64,000 nt of DNA, taken from contig CAWAJM010000001.1 in assembly GCA_963782445.1 (NCBI GenBank), positions 1,922,001-1,986,000 on the forward strand. Direction: 5' to 3'. Positions 1-7,764 of this stretch are shown here, piece by piece. A program made the translations under genes and the position numbers. The first letter of the stretch is position 1. Each line of letters opens with the position of its first letter. Origin of the DNA: ZC4RG20 sp963782445 (GTDB lineage: Bacteria; Pseudomonadota; Gammaproteobacteria; Steroidobacterales; Rariloculaceae). Below the pieces are notes generated by a model. That model saw only the letters and a program-made list of their open reading frames with translations, did not search any database and was not told where the DNA came from.

Positions 1-369
1 GGAGACACCGGGCCGCGATGTGCCGAGCCCGCTGTCTTCCCAGGGCGCCCAACCCGGACCATAGCCGCTGTAGCCGAGCTCCGCACTGTCGGGAGGCGGA
101 CTCGCCGCCGTCGTCAAATGGTACGTAACGTAGAGATCGGGCATGTCGTTCGTCTCGCGCAGGCCGCTGTCGATGAGCCGCGCCTCGAGCAGCTCCACGA
201 TGCGCTTCGCCATGAGCGGACTGTCGGAGCCGGTCGTCTTCGGTGCGACATACCGAAACGTCTTTATGTTTCCGAACCGCATGTCTTTGGCGTAGCTGAT
301 GGCCACGTCTCCGGCCGCGGCCGCGTGACCGGCCGCCAACAACAGCGAGAGAGCGAGCATGGCGCGCAT
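1..369 (-). CDS. DUF4136 domain protein, C-terminus cut by window edge
   Basis: The frame is open from an ATG at 369 to the left edge of the window, giving 123 residues without a stop. A GGAG sits 8 bases before this ATG; a second ATG 9 bases further in is possible. The protein starts with a short hydrophobic signal peptide ending in an alanine run, then shows the DUF4136 pattern: a predicted strand ending in 'IKTFRYVAPK', a helix with 'LMAKRIVELLEARLIDSGL', and 'PDLYVTYHL' before a Gly/Tyr-rich tail. Family members are secreted or lipid-anchored envelope proteins of unknown function. No lipobox cysteine is visible here. The gene is read away from the EF-hand gene and is separated from it by about 430 bases. 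Confidence 0.75.
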   Translation of the reverse strand, partial: MRAMLALSLLLAAGHAAAAGDVAISYAKDMRFGNIKTFRYVAPKTTGSDSPLMAKRIVELLEARLIDSGLRETNDMPDLYVTYHLTTAASPPPDSAELGYSGYGPGWAPWEDSGLGTSRPGVS

Positions 370-802
370 CGAGTTTCTCCGTTCGCACTGGGCGTTTGAG
401 ACGTACCTACGCACTTCGCGCCGTTGCGCCGAGTGGTGCATTGATCGTCGGTATTGGCGGCGCGCCGAGCAAGTTGGACCTTCGTCCCCCCTGGCCGGCC
501 CATTGCGGCCGATCGGAGTCGATCGCGAGGCGGCGCCGTGCAGGGGTGACGTCGATTTGAGGCACTGCGGTCCCCGTATCTTTAGCCCGCGCCGAGTGAA
601 GTTCCGCGAGCGGGCAGTCTTCGCCTCTGCGGAACTGTCGGGCATCGGAAACACAATCGTCCGGGCGGAGCGTGCACGCGCCGCCGCAGGGCGCGCGATG
701 ACTCGCGATTGGGAGCGTGGCATACGACTTGCAGAACGGTCAGCGTCGGGAGCTGAAATGCTTCCGCATGGGTCGACAAACCACTCACGGGAGAAAAGAC
801 AG
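370..802. other. 433-bp intergenic stretch, no gene supported
   Basis: This lies between the divergent DUF4136 and EF-hand genes. Open frames cross it, but none has a recognisable domain, a convincing ribosome binding site and a protein-like composition together. I see no tRNA, strong terminator or repeat. It should contain the two divergent promoters, but I could not assign boxes with confidence. The EF-hand gene has a GGGAG at 789-793. Confidence 0.5.
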
Positions 803-1063
803 ATGAAGAGACTAACGGTCACGCTCTTGGCCCTAGGGTTCTCCGCCATCGCGTTTGCACAACAGAGCTCGGCACCTCCGTTCGAGCAGGTCGACGCGAA
901 CAACGACGGTATGATCAGCCCCGCGGAGGCTGGGCAGGTCGAGGGCATCGATTTCTCGCAGGCCGACACGAACGGCGACGGTCATCTGAGCCGTCAGGAG
1001 TACGATGCCGCGACCGGGCAGGGCGCGAGCGGCGGTTCGCAGGAAGGCCAGAGCGACCAGTAG
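803..1063 (+). CDS. Small secreted EF-hand protein
   Basis: An 86-residue protein with an N-terminal signal peptide (KR, hydrophobic core, cleavage near 'AFAQQ') and two EF-hand loops. Loop one, 'DANNDGMISPAE', and loop two, 'DTNGDGHLSRQE', both keep the Asp/Asn ligands, the central Gly and the final Glu, so both should bind calcium. The tail is Gly/Ser/Gln-rich. The start is the ATG 9 bases after GGGAG; the longer open frame upstream has no such signal. Periplasmic EF-hand proteins of this size are common in proteobacteria and usually have no known partner. The next gene downstream is on the same strand after an 84-base gap that contains a GC-rich hairpin. Confidence 0.85.
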   Translation: MKRLTVTLLALGFSAIAFAQQSSAPPFEQVDANNDGMISPAEAGQVEGIDFSQADTNGDGHLSRQEYDAATGQGASGGSQEGQSDQ

Positions 1064-1093
1064 CCGACGAGTAGCCGATCCACTAAAAGCCGA

Positions 1094-1123
1094 GGGCGGG
1101 CCGTCCGCTTAGGGCGCCCGCCC
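1094..1123 (+). terminator. GC-rich hairpin after the EF-hand gene
   Basis: GGGCGGGC (1094-1101) pairs exactly with GCCCGCCC (1116-1123) over a 14-base loop, 30 bases past the EF-hand stop. No T-run follows, so an intrinsic terminator is uncertain; it could instead stabilise the upstream mRNA end. Confidence 0.35.
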
Positions 1124-1147
1124 GAGGCAACAGGGAGCCTTGAAGTC

Positions 1148-1579
1148 ATGAATGAGATACGAAGCAACGACGACGAGAGGTCGTCGAAGCGGCGGCCGCG
1201 CATGCTGCTCGTCATGGTCGCCGCGGCTGCGCTCGCGAGCGGCCTTTCTGGATGCGAACGCGATCGCAGCGGCCAGGCGAGTCAGTCCCTCGACAACGCG
1301 GCCCAGGAAGCGGGCAAAGCGGCGCAGGATGCGGGCAATGCCGCGCGGGATGCGGCTGGCGCTGCCGGCCAGGCTGCGCAGGACGCCGGGGATGCTGCGG
1401 GCAACGCGGCGCGGGACGCCGCGGACGCGGCCGGCAACGCTGCGGACAAGACGCGCGATGCGGCACGGGACGCCGCCAAAGCCGCGGGCGAGGCCGCCGA
1501 CAAAGCCGGCGACGAGGCAAAGCAATTGCAGGACAGCGCGGCCGAGAAGCTCGAGGCGCCGAAGTCGGATTCTCCCTGA
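1148..1579 (+). CDS. Alanine-rich LEA-like lipoprotein
   Basis: A 143-residue protein. After a charged N-terminus and a hydrophobic stretch there is a lipobox 'LSGC' near residue 35, so it is probably a lipid-anchored envelope protein. Nearly all the rest is a low-complexity chain of 11-residue units built on Ala-Ala-x-Asp-Ala-Gly/Ala with regularly placed Asp, Lys and Arg, as in LEA-type or apolipoprotein-like amphipathic helices. The repeat runs to about residue 125 and ends in a short Lys/Glu tail. Related annotations range from 'late embryogenesis abundant-like' to 'hypothetical lipoprotein'; a protective or spacer role is only an inference. Several other frames across this GC-rich repeat are also open by chance, but only this one has a signal peptide and lipobox. 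Confidence 0.7.
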   Translation: MNEIRSNDDERSSKRRPRMLLVMVAAAALASGLSGCERDRSGQASQSLDNAAQEAGKAAQDAGNAARDAAGAAGQAAQDAGDAAGNAARDAADAAGNAADKTRDAARDAAKAAGEAADKAGDEAKQLQDSAAEKLEAPKSDSP

Positions 1580-1630
1580 AGCGTCTCGCTTCGGGCCCCA
1601 GGGCGCGGCGCGGCGCGTCGGGCCCGGCGG

Positions 1631-1954
1631 CTAAGGCGTCGGCGCGCGCGGCTTAAGCAGCCGTTGGCCCAGGGCGTAGACGAGGGCGTGGTGGACGACG
1701 GAGAGCGCCGCGAGCGACAGCGCGAGCGCGTGCTGGCCTGCCGCCCAGAACCCGAGCGCGGCGAGCCCGGAAAGCCCGAGTTCTTCCGCAAGCCGGAGGG
1801 GCTCGGCCCATCGGCCCGCGAACCGAAAGTCGAGCGCGCCCCAGATCCCGAAGCCGACGGCCGGTGCGCCGATCGCGAGCAGTGCCCGGGGCGCTGGGCT
1901 TGCGCCGGCATGGAAGCCCCACCAGGCGAAGCCGGCCACGACGCCAGCCTCCAT
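1631..1954 (-). CDS. YrdB family protein (DUF2568)
   Basis: A 107-residue integral membrane protein with about four hydrophobic segments and the family signature 'AWWGFHAG' near the N-terminus and 'WGALDFRF' in the middle. YrdB/DUF2568 proteins are small inner-membrane proteins of unknown function. Homology seems to continue upstream of the ATG at 1954: the in-frame codons read 'LSWGNVALRAL', which fits the usual family N-terminus, but no ATG, GTG or TTG is present there, only CTG. The true start may therefore be a CTG near 1972-1984, or the family N-terminus has been lost. The open frame begins right after the EthD gene's TAG, 32 codons upstream, and is in the same phase. Confidence 0.7.
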   Translation of the reverse strand: MEAGVVAGFAWWGFHAGASPAPRALLAIGAPAVGFGIWGALDFRFAGRWAEPLRLAEELGLSGLAALGFWAAGQHALALSLAALSVVHHALVYALGQRLLKPRAPTP

Positions 1955-2050
1955 GAGGGCGCGTAAGGCGACGTTGCCCCAGCTCAGCGCCGACAGTTTC
2001 TCGACCTGTTGCGTTGCAGGGGCGGGTTCCTGCCGCGGCGAATCATATGC

Positions 2051-2521
2051 CTAGGCCGGCTTAATGACCTTGTAAAGCACGTTGGTTTGTCCGACGGTCT
2101 TGATATTGGTGAAATTCTTAACGTCGGGCATGAAGTCCTTGGCGTGCTTTCGGCTCGCCTCCGCATAGGCTTCTTCATCCGCGATCCAAATATTGGCCAT
2201 GGCGAGAAACGGCGGCGGTGAACCGTCGCGGCCCGGCTGGCCTCGAAAGACTTCGTAGTTCCGGATCGAATCGCCATACAGGCTCAGCACGAACGGGATG
2301 TGGTGCTGCGTGTAGTAGTCGATGTCGAATGCGTGGCCCTGGCCGCTCGGGAACAGGACCGTGAGGCACCTGTCGCCTTCCTTTTTCTCGAAGGCCTCGG
2401 CGGGAGTGCTCGAGGCGACGAAGGCCACGCCGCCCAGCGCGGCGGCAATGGTCGCGGTCATCGCATCGCGGCGCCCGCGGTTTTGCGGCGCATTAATTTG
2501 TTGATCGGCAGCGTCGGCCAT
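2051..2521 (-). CDS. EthD domain protein with Tat-like signal
   Basis: A 156-residue protein. The N-terminus carries 'RGRRDAM' followed by a hydrophobic stretch ending in 'TPAEA', which looks like a twin-arginine signal. The mature part matches EthD/dimeric alpha-beta barrel proteins: 'LTVLFPSG', 'FDIDYYTQHHIPFVLSLYG' and a C-terminal 'NVLYKVIKPA'. EthD-like proteins are small ferredoxin-like folds found near cytochrome P450s or in unrelated settings; export by Tat is unusual for the family. The stop TAG at 2051-2053 is in phase with the YrdB gene that follows, with 96 bases between them, so the two may be co-transcribed. The start is the ATG that precedes the complete signal. Confidence 0.75.
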   Translation of the reverse strand: MADAADQQINAPQNRGRRDAMTATIAAALGGVAFVASSTPAEAFEKKEGDRCLTVLFPSGQGHAFDIDYYTQHHIPFVLSLYGDSIRNYEVFRGQPGRDGSPPPFLAMANIWIADEEAYAEASRKHAKDFMPDVKNFTNIKTVGQTNVLYKVIKPA

Positions 2522-2637
2522 GGCTCACCCCACTCGGTTTCCGGTCCGGCCGATGATAGTCAAGGACAGGTCGTCGACGCGACACCGAGGGCGACCGCTA
2601 TTGCAAATGAGAACCACTCGCAATAAGCTGCTGGGCA

Positions 2638-3382
2638 TTGCTTCACCCAGGATGCCGAGCCCGAATACCCATGCCCCGTTCACTCCCGACAGCCGAGGCG
2701 TTGGCCGATCCGCAAACGGCGCTCGCCGACATCGGCCAGGCCATCGCCGCGTTCGAGCGCGAGGCGCCGGAACCGTTCTCGAGCAAGTTCGATGCCCTTC
2801 AGCGCGGCAAGGCGCCGCTGACCGCGCGGGAGCTCGCGGGCTTCGCGCTGTTCAACGATCCCACCAAGGGCAACTGCGCCGCATGTCACGTCAGCACCTC
2901 CGCCGATGGCCTCACGCCGCCGCTGTTCACGGATTTCTCCTATGACAACATCGGGCTGCCGCGCAATGCAGCGCTCGCCGTGAACGACGACGCCGGGACC
3001 CTGCCCTACGTACCCGCGAACGGCAACGACGGCGTGCACCGCTTCTACGACTTGGGTCTGTGCGGCCCCCTGAGGGACATGGGCCCGCGCGCGTCCGCCT
3101 CTTGCGGGCAGTTCAAGGTTCCGACACGACGACGGCGGCGCTTTCCTCGTCAATGCCGCCGTGTCCGGTACCGACGCCGGCTACGCCGGCAACGTCAATA
3201 CCTCCGAGGTGCCCTATGACCGGCACATCGGCGAGACACCGCGGCTCGCCGCGGACGAGATACTCGACGTCGTGGCCTTCCTTTGCACGCTGACCGACGG
3301 CTACGACCCGGCGGCACCCGAGCAGTATCCGTGGCCGGCGCCGTGTCAGGCGGCCGAGCCAGGGCCCACCGCGAGGCCTTGA
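2638..3382 (+). pseudogene. Broken di-heme cytochrome c peroxidase / MauG-like gene
   Basis: The first frame (from about 2680) matches the C-terminal half of CcpA/MauG-type peroxidases: 'FALFNDPTKGNCAACH' with an intact CxxCH heme site, then 'TPPLFTDFSYDNIGLPRN' and a stretch ending 'SCGQFKVPT'. At about 3120 the reading frame is lost. A different frame, visible from about 3122, continues with 'AGNVNTSEVPYDR' and 'EILDVVAFLCTLTDGYDP', the usual C-terminal end. The N-terminal domain with the first heme and the segment normally following 'FKVPTLRN' are missing. So the gene is truncated at the 5' end, internally deleted and frameshifted. It lies 40 bases upstream of the porin operon and may once have belonged to it. 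Confidence 0.8.
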
Positions 3383-3422
3383 AACTCGAGGCGCTCGATC
3401 TACGAAAAGAAAGGAACCCGAG

Positions 3423-4691
3423 ATGGATAACCCAGCACGCGCCTCGGCCCGATGCCTGCTCGCCGCAGCGCTGGCGGCCGCTGCTGCGGCACCGTGCGCG
3501 GCACAGGACCACGGCAGTGCCGAGCTGCCCTCACTGCCGTCGCGCGCCCCGGCCGGCGACCGGACGGCGGCCGACGCCGTGGCGATCTTCGGTTACGGCG
3601 AGGTCAACTACTACGCCCCCGTGCAGCGCGGCGACCTCAAGAGGCTCGATCTCGCGCGCGCCGTGTTCGGCTTCGGCTACACGTTCGATGACCGCACGCA
3701 GTTCGACTCGGAATTCGAGATCGAGCACGCCGTCGCCTCGGCCGCCGATGCCGGCGAGCTCGAGGTCGAGCAGTTCTACGTGGACCGCCAGCTCACGGCC
3801 CGGACGGCGATCAAGATCGGCGTGTTTCTGATTCCCTCTGGCCTGCTGAACCTCAACCACGAGCCCACGCGCTACTACGGCGTGCAGCGCAATTTCGTCG
3901 AGAAGCTCATCATCCCGACGACGTGGCGCGAGGGAGGCGTCGCCGTGCACGGCGGCACACGCTCGGGGCTCGGCTACGACCTGGGCCTGACGACGGGATT
4001 GAATCTCGCGGACTGGGACGTCAATCCCGAAGCGCCGTTGTACCGGACGGCGCAGGCACTTGCGCAGGGCGATGCGGGGCCGTTTCAGGCGGCGCACCAG
4101 GAAGCGTCGCTGGCCGATGCGCAGCATTTGGCCGGCTACGCCGCGCTCAACTACCGAGGCAAGCCGGGCCTCGACGTCGGCGGCAGTCTTTTCACCGGGC
4201 TCGCAGCCGTCCCGGCCGTGCCGCAAAACCTGCCCGACCAGAGGACGACGCTGTGGGAAGCGCACGTGCGCTATAACCCCGGGCGGCTCGATCTCTCGGC
4301 GCTCTACGCGCGCGGCACGATCGGCAATACGGCCGCGTTCAACCTGGCCAACGCGGGCGCCTCGAACCCGGAGCCCGCCGCGTTCGACGGCGCCTACGTT
4401 CAGGCCGCCTACACGGCGTGGCAGCGCGGCGGTGCACGCATCACGCCGTTCCTGCGCTGGGAGCGCTACGATCTCGGCGCCCGCTACGCAGGCATTCCGC
4501 CTGGGTTCGAGCCGGTGCCGACGGGCGACGTGCCGGGTTTCGGCGCGTGGCCTCAGCCCCGCGACCGCGTCGTCACGCTAGGCGCGAACTTCTACTTGAA
4601 TGCCAAGCTCGTGCTGAAGGCCGACTACCAGCGTTTCGAGACCAACGACGAGCTGTCATCGTTCGATCTCGGGCTCGGGTTGGAGTTCTGA
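3423..4691 (+). CDS. Outer-membrane porin
   Basis: A 422-residue protein with a signal peptide (hydrophobic alanine run, cleavage near 'PCAAQ') and a typical outer-membrane beta-barrel: alternating hydrophobic strands, many Tyr/Gly turns and a last strand ending in Phe ('FDLGLGLEF'). Around residues 85-160 the 'FDSEFEIEHA', 'VEQFYVDRQL', 'IKIGVFLIPSGLLN' pattern resembles the phosphate-selective or short-chain porin groups. An AAGAAAGGA lies just before the start. It is the first intact gene of a four-gene operon: its TGA overlaps the next ATG by one base. It could admit the substrate or electron acceptor of the flavin system encoded behind it, but the substrate cannot be read from sequence. 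Confidence 0.8.
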   Translation: MDNPARASARCLLAAALAAAAAAPCAAQDHGSAELPSLPSRAPAGDRTAADAVAIFGYGEVNYYAPVQRGDLKRLDLARAVFGFGYTFDDRTQFDSEFEIEHAVASAADAGELEVEQFYVDRQLTARTAIKIGVFLIPSGLLNLNHEPTRYYGVQRNFVEKLIIPTTWREGGVAVHGGTRSGLGYDLGLTTGLNLADWDVNPEAPLYRTAQALAQGDAGPFQAAHQEASLADAQHLAGYAALNYRGKPGLDVGGSLFTGLAAVPAVPQNLPDQRTTLWEAHVRYNPGRLDLSALYARGTIGNTAAFNLANAGASNPEPAAFDGAYVQAAYTAWQRGGARITPFLRWERYDLGARYAGIPPGFEPVPTGDVPGFGAWPQPRDRVVTLGANFYLNAKLVLKADYQRFETNDELSSFDLGLGLEF

Positions 4692-5239
4692 TGCGTGCCC
4701 GACTCGTGCTGATTTCCGTCGTCGCGCCGCTCGCGGCCGCGCCGATCGTTGCAGCCTACGGGACGACTTATCTGACCGTCGAGCAGGCCCAGGCGTTGAT
4801 GTTTCCGGGCCAGCGCCTCGCGCAGGACTTTCTGACCCTGACCGACGACCAAGTGCGAGCCGTCGAACGCGACGCCGGCTCGAGCGTGCTGACGCGGGAA
4901 GTCCGCGCCTGGCGCGCGGCCGACGGCGGCTGGTTCATGGCCGACCAGGTCTACGGCAAGCACCAGCTCATCGCTTACGCCGTGGCGCTCGATGCGCAGG
5001 GTGCGATTCGCCGCGTCGAAATACTGAGTTACCGGGAAGCCTACGGCGGGGAAGTGCGCTTGCCGGCATGGCGGGCCCAGTTCGTCGGGCGCGAGCACGG
5101 CGATCCGGTCGCGGTCGGTCGCGACATCAAGAATATCTCCGGAGCGACGCTCTCCTGCCGGCATGTGACCGAGGGCATTCGCCGGCTCTTGTCGATCTGG
5201 GCGCTCGTGCTCGCCCCGACGGCGGCAAGCCATGGCTGA
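4691..5239 (+). CDS. Periplasmic FMN-binding domain protein
   Basis: A 182-residue exported protein with an N-terminal signal peptide. Near the C-terminus it carries 'NISGATLSCRHVTEGIR', the SGAT motif in which ApbE attaches FMN covalently to a Thr (as in NqrC, RnfG and many stand-alone carriers). The preceding 'YGKHQLIAYAVALDAQG' and 'EILSYREAYGGEV' are standard FMN-binding domain strands. A short hydrophobic tail ('IWALVLAPTA') follows. The start overlaps the porin stop (TGATG), and the last 8 bases overlap apbE, so co-translation is likely. It should be a flavin carrier on the outer face of the inner membrane. Confidence 0.88.
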   Translation: MRARLVLISVVAPLAAAPIVAAYGTTYLTVEQAQALMFPGQRLAQDFLTLTDDQVRAVERDAGSSVLTREVRAWRAADGGWFMADQVYGKHQLIAYAVALDAQGAIRRVEILSYREAYGGEVRLPAWRAQFVGREHGDPVAVGRDIKNISGATLSCRHVTEGIRRLLSIWALVLAPTAASHG

Positions 5240-6092
5240 GATCGAGCGGGCCCGACCGCTGCTCGGCACACGCGTCGCTATTCGCGTCGCGGGCCTCGGA
5301 GAGGCCGCCGCGCACCGCGCCGTCGAGCGCGCCTTCGAGGAAGTGGAAGCCGTGCACGCGGCCATGAGCTTCCATGCGTCCGGCAGCGAGTTGAGCCGGC
5401 TCAACCGCGAGGCTTGGCGGGCGGCCGTGCGCGTCGGACCGCGCACGCACCGCGTGCTGAGGTTCGCGCTGCACGTCGCTGCGGCCTCCGCAGGGCGCTT
5501 CGACCCGAGCGTCGCCCCGCGGCTCGTCGCGCTCGGCGTCTTGCCCGAGCCGCACGATGCGCCGCCTCCGGACCCGGGCGCCGACTGGCGCGACGTGATC
5601 CTCGCCACCGCGGGCGCGGTCCGGTTTCGCAAGCCGCTTTGGCTCGACCTCGGCGGCATCGCCAAGGGTTACGCCGTCGATCGCGCGGTCGCTTCCTTGC
5701 GCAAGGCCGGTGCGCGTGCCGGAGCCGTCGATGCGGGCGGCGACCTGCGTCTGTTCGGTCCCGGCGAGCATACCGTGCTGCTGCGCGACGGCGCAGCGGC
5801 GGATGCCGTGCCGCTGCTGCGGCTCGGCGCCTGTGCAGTGGCCAGCAGCGCGGTGCCCGAACCGGATGGCGCCGCGGGCCCCTTGCGCTGCGGCCTGCCG
5901 TTGGACGGGCGCGGCGGAAAGCCGATCCGCGCCGGCCTCGGCGTCGCGGTGGTCGCGCCCTGGGCCTGGCTCGCGGACGCGTTGACCAAGGTCGTGCTGG
6001 CCGACGTGGACCGCTCGGCAGGCGTGCTGCGTGCCTTTGGTGCAGCGGCTTTCGTTCGCGACGGCCGCGAATGGGCGCGGCTGCCGCCTTGA
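5232..6092 (+). CDS. apbE: FAD:protein FMN transferase ApbE
   Basis: A 286-residue ApbE. Recognisable motifs are 'MSFHASGSELSRLNR' near the N-terminus, 'LDLGGIAKGYAVDRA' in the middle, 'DAGGDLRLFG', 'AVASSA' and the C-terminal Mg-binding 'LADALTKVVLAD'. The enzyme moves FMN from FAD to a Thr of the acceptor motif in its partner, here surely the FMN-binding protein encoded just upstream (8-base overlap). It is a little shorter than E. coli ApbE, and I see no clear signal peptide or lipobox at the chosen start, although the acceptor domain is exported; either the enzyme acts inside, or an N-terminal signal has been lost. Confidence 0.92.
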   Translation: MAEIERARPLLGTRVAIRVAGLGEAAAHRAVERAFEEVEAVHAAMSFHASGSELSRLNREAWRAAVRVGPRTHRVLRFALHVAAASAGRFDPSVAPRLVALGVLPEPHDAPPPDPGADWRDVILATAGAVRFRKPLWLDLGGIAKGYAVDRAVASLRKAGARAGAVDAGGDLRLFGPGEHTVLLRDGAAADAVPLLRLGACAVASSAVPEPDGAAGPLRCGLPLDGRGGKPIRAGLGVAVVAPWAWLADALTKVVLADVDRSAGVLRAFGAAAFVRDGREWARLPP

Positions 6093-6127
6093 GCCGCGGC
6101 GCGGGTCGCGGGCGCATCCGCCCCGGG

Positions 6128-6568
6128 ATGTCCACGGCGGCGCGGCTCGCGGTCTACGCGACGCTATCCGGAGTGTGGCTCTCGGGTGCCGTTTGGCTGC
6201 TGCTCCACTTCGCGTTCGCGCGCCCAGGCGCGTTCGGGCTCCTGCGCAATCCGCTCGAGCCCGAATGTCTCGCTGTGCACGGCGCCTTCGCATTTGCAGC
6301 GCTCGTGCTGGTCGGTTGGCTTTGGGCCGGGCATTGGCCTTCGGGTTGGCAAAGCCGCCGCAGCCGCATCTCCGGTGTCGCCATGGTCGCCGGCATCGGG
6401 CTGCTTTGTGTGAGCGGCTATCTGCTCTACTACCTGGGCGGCGAGGGTAGCCGAACGGCCGCCTCCGAGCTGCACTGGGGAATCGGCTTGGTCATGCCCG
6501 GTGCGTTCGCGGCCCATCTGCAAATCGGCACGGGCCGGCGCGGCCGCACTCAGAGTCGAATTCCGTAA
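6128..6568 (+). CDS. DUF4405-like heme-type membrane protein
   Basis: A 146-residue protein with four hydrophobic segments. Histidines sit in or next to three of them: 'CLAVHGAFAF', 'SELHWGIGL' and 'GAFAAHLQIG'. This resembles small cytochrome-b561/DUF4405-type proteins, in which such His residues bind heme. The ATG at 6128 is 35 bases past the apbE stop; a TTG at 6089 in the same frame would overlap apbE and is an alternative. As the last gene of the porin/FMN/ApbE operon it is the obvious candidate to pass electrons across the inner membrane to the flavoprotein. Heme binding is inferred, not shown. The 3' end overlaps the convergent DUF3147 gene by 19 bases. Confidence 0.65.
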   Translation: MSTAARLAVYATLSGVWLSGAVWLLLHFAFARPGAFGLLRNPLEPECLAVHGAFAFAALVLVGWLWAGHWPSGWQSRRSRISGVAMVAGIGLLCVSGYLLYYLGGEGSRTAASELHWGIGLVMPGAFAAHLQIGTGRRGRTQSRIP

Positions 6569-6900
6569 TGCCGGAGTAAGGCGATCAGCACGTAGTAGCA
6601 GGCGACCGTCGCGCCGATCGATACGGCCAGGCTCACGTAGAAGTTCCACGCACGCTCGAGCAACATCGGCAGCAGCACGAAGAGGGCCAGCGAGGGAATG
6701 ACGAGCCACTTGACGCTTCTCGAAAGCGCCGCGACCTGCGCCGCGTCGCGCGTCTGCCAGTACAGCCAAATCATGGCCAGCACCGATACGAGCGGCACGG
6801 AAGCGAGTATCGCGCCGATCAACGTGCTGCGCCGCGCGAACTCCGATATCGCGACGACTAACCCGGTCGTGACGAGGATCTTGACGACATAGTAGACCAC
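6550..6900 (-). CDS. DUF3147 family membrane protein
   Basis: A 116-residue protein with four transmembrane segments and the family's typical start 'MVYYVVKILVTTGLVVAIS', the internal 'SVPLVSVLAMIWLY' and the end 'LLRHYGIRL'. DUF3147 proteins are small inner-membrane proteins without known function. It is on the minus strand, 10 bases downstream of the HupE gene, so the two are probably co-transcribed. Its 3' end overlaps that of the DUF4405-like gene. Confidence 0.85.
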   Translation of the reverse strand: MVYYVVKILVTTGLVVAISEFARRSTLIGAILASVPLVSVLAMIWLYWQTRDAAQVAALSRSVKWLVIPSLALFVLLPMLLERAWNFYVSLAVSIGATVACYYVLIALLRHYGIRL

Positions 6901-6910
6901 GTAGGGCCTG

Positions 6911-7642
6911 CTAACTCGTTAGGAGTCCCGTGAGCTGATAGCCGGTCAGGACGAAGCCGCCCGTGATGATTAGAAAGTTCGCGGCGAGCGCGTAGCGCGT
7001 GAATCCGGCCGTGCGGCGCCACCACAAGATCACCGCCAGGATGGCGCCCAGGGCGAGGAGCTGGCCGAGCTCGATGCCGACGTTGAAAGCGATGATGTTC
7101 GGCAGCAGCCCTGCGCGCGGCGGATTCAGCTCCTGTACTTTCGTGGCGAGCCCGAAGCCATGCACGAGGCCGAACACGAGCACCGCCAATTTCGTGTTGG
7201 GCTGAAAGCCGAACAGCGTGCGAAAGCCGCCGAGATTGTCGAAGACGATGTAGACGACCGAGAAGCCGATGAGTGCGTCCACGGCGAACGCGTTCACGCG
7301 GATGCCGGCCAGCACGCCCAGCAGCAGCGTGGTGCTGTGGCCGAGGCTGAACAGCGTCACGTAGACGATCACGTCCTTAAGCCGCCGCAAGAAGAACACG
7401 ACGCCGACCAGGAACAGCAGATGGTCGTAGCCGGTCACCATGTGCTTGGCGCCGAGGTAGAGATAGGGGACCAGGTGCGCCCCCGTCGTGCTCGTGATGT
7501 ACGCGGCGTCCTTCCCGCTCACGTCGTGAGCCGAAGCCGCCAGGGGCAACAAAAGGGCGAGCGGCGCCAGGGCCATGGCCGCGAGAACCGGGCGCCGGCA
7601 TAGCCAGCCGATGCGAGCGTTCAGTATCCGGAGCATCGCCAT
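6911..7642 (-). CDS. HupE/UreJ family membrane protein
   Basis: A 243-residue protein with a signal peptide ('ALAPLALLLPLAASAHD') and about six further membrane segments. 'GYDHLLFLVGVVFFLRRL', 'LFSLGHSTTLLLG', 'VHGFGLA' and 'NVGIELGQ' are the HupE/UreJ_2 signatures; the conserved His and Asp residues in them are thought to handle nickel or cobalt in studied relatives. The start may be the ATG at 7642 or the second one at 7636. The gene diverges from the transmembrane anchor gene, a pairing that points to a shared role with the RND pump behind it, perhaps metal handling. Confidence 0.82.
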   Translation of the reverse strand: MAMLRILNARIGWLCRRPVLAAMALAPLALLLPLAASAHDVSGKDAAYITSTTGAHLVPYLYLGAKHMVTGYDHLLFLVGVVFFLRRLKDVIVYVTLFSLGHSTTLLLGVLAGIRVNAFAVDALIGFSVVYIVFDNLGGFRTLFGFQPNTKLAVLVFGLVHGFGLATKVQELNPPRAGLLPNIIAFNVGIELGQLLALGAILAVILWWRRTAGFTRYALAANFLIITGGFVLTGYQLTGLLTS

Positions 7643-7648
7643 ATCCGT

Positions 7649-7670
7649 ATATGCATCATCATGCGAATAT
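7649..7670. promoter_or_regulatory. Short inverted repeat between divergent HupE and anchor genes
   Basis: GCAT (7653-7656) and ATGC (7661-7664) flank CATC, with AT-rich ends on both sides. It lies a few bases upstream of the HupE start in an otherwise GC-rich region, where an operator or -10 region would be expected. The arms are only four bases, so this may be chance. Confidence 0.25.
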
Positions 7671-7764
7671 AGCGGCTCCGGTGCTAGGATGCGAGCGCAT
7701 ACGGTGGGTCGTCCGAGACGGCGCGAGCCGCCGATTTCGAAACGATTTTGAGGAGCTTGTACGG

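Noticed and set aside
1148..1656. Several overlapping Arg/Gly-rich frames over the alanine-rich lipoprotein
   Set aside because: They result from the GC-rich repeat; only one frame has a signal peptide and lipobox.
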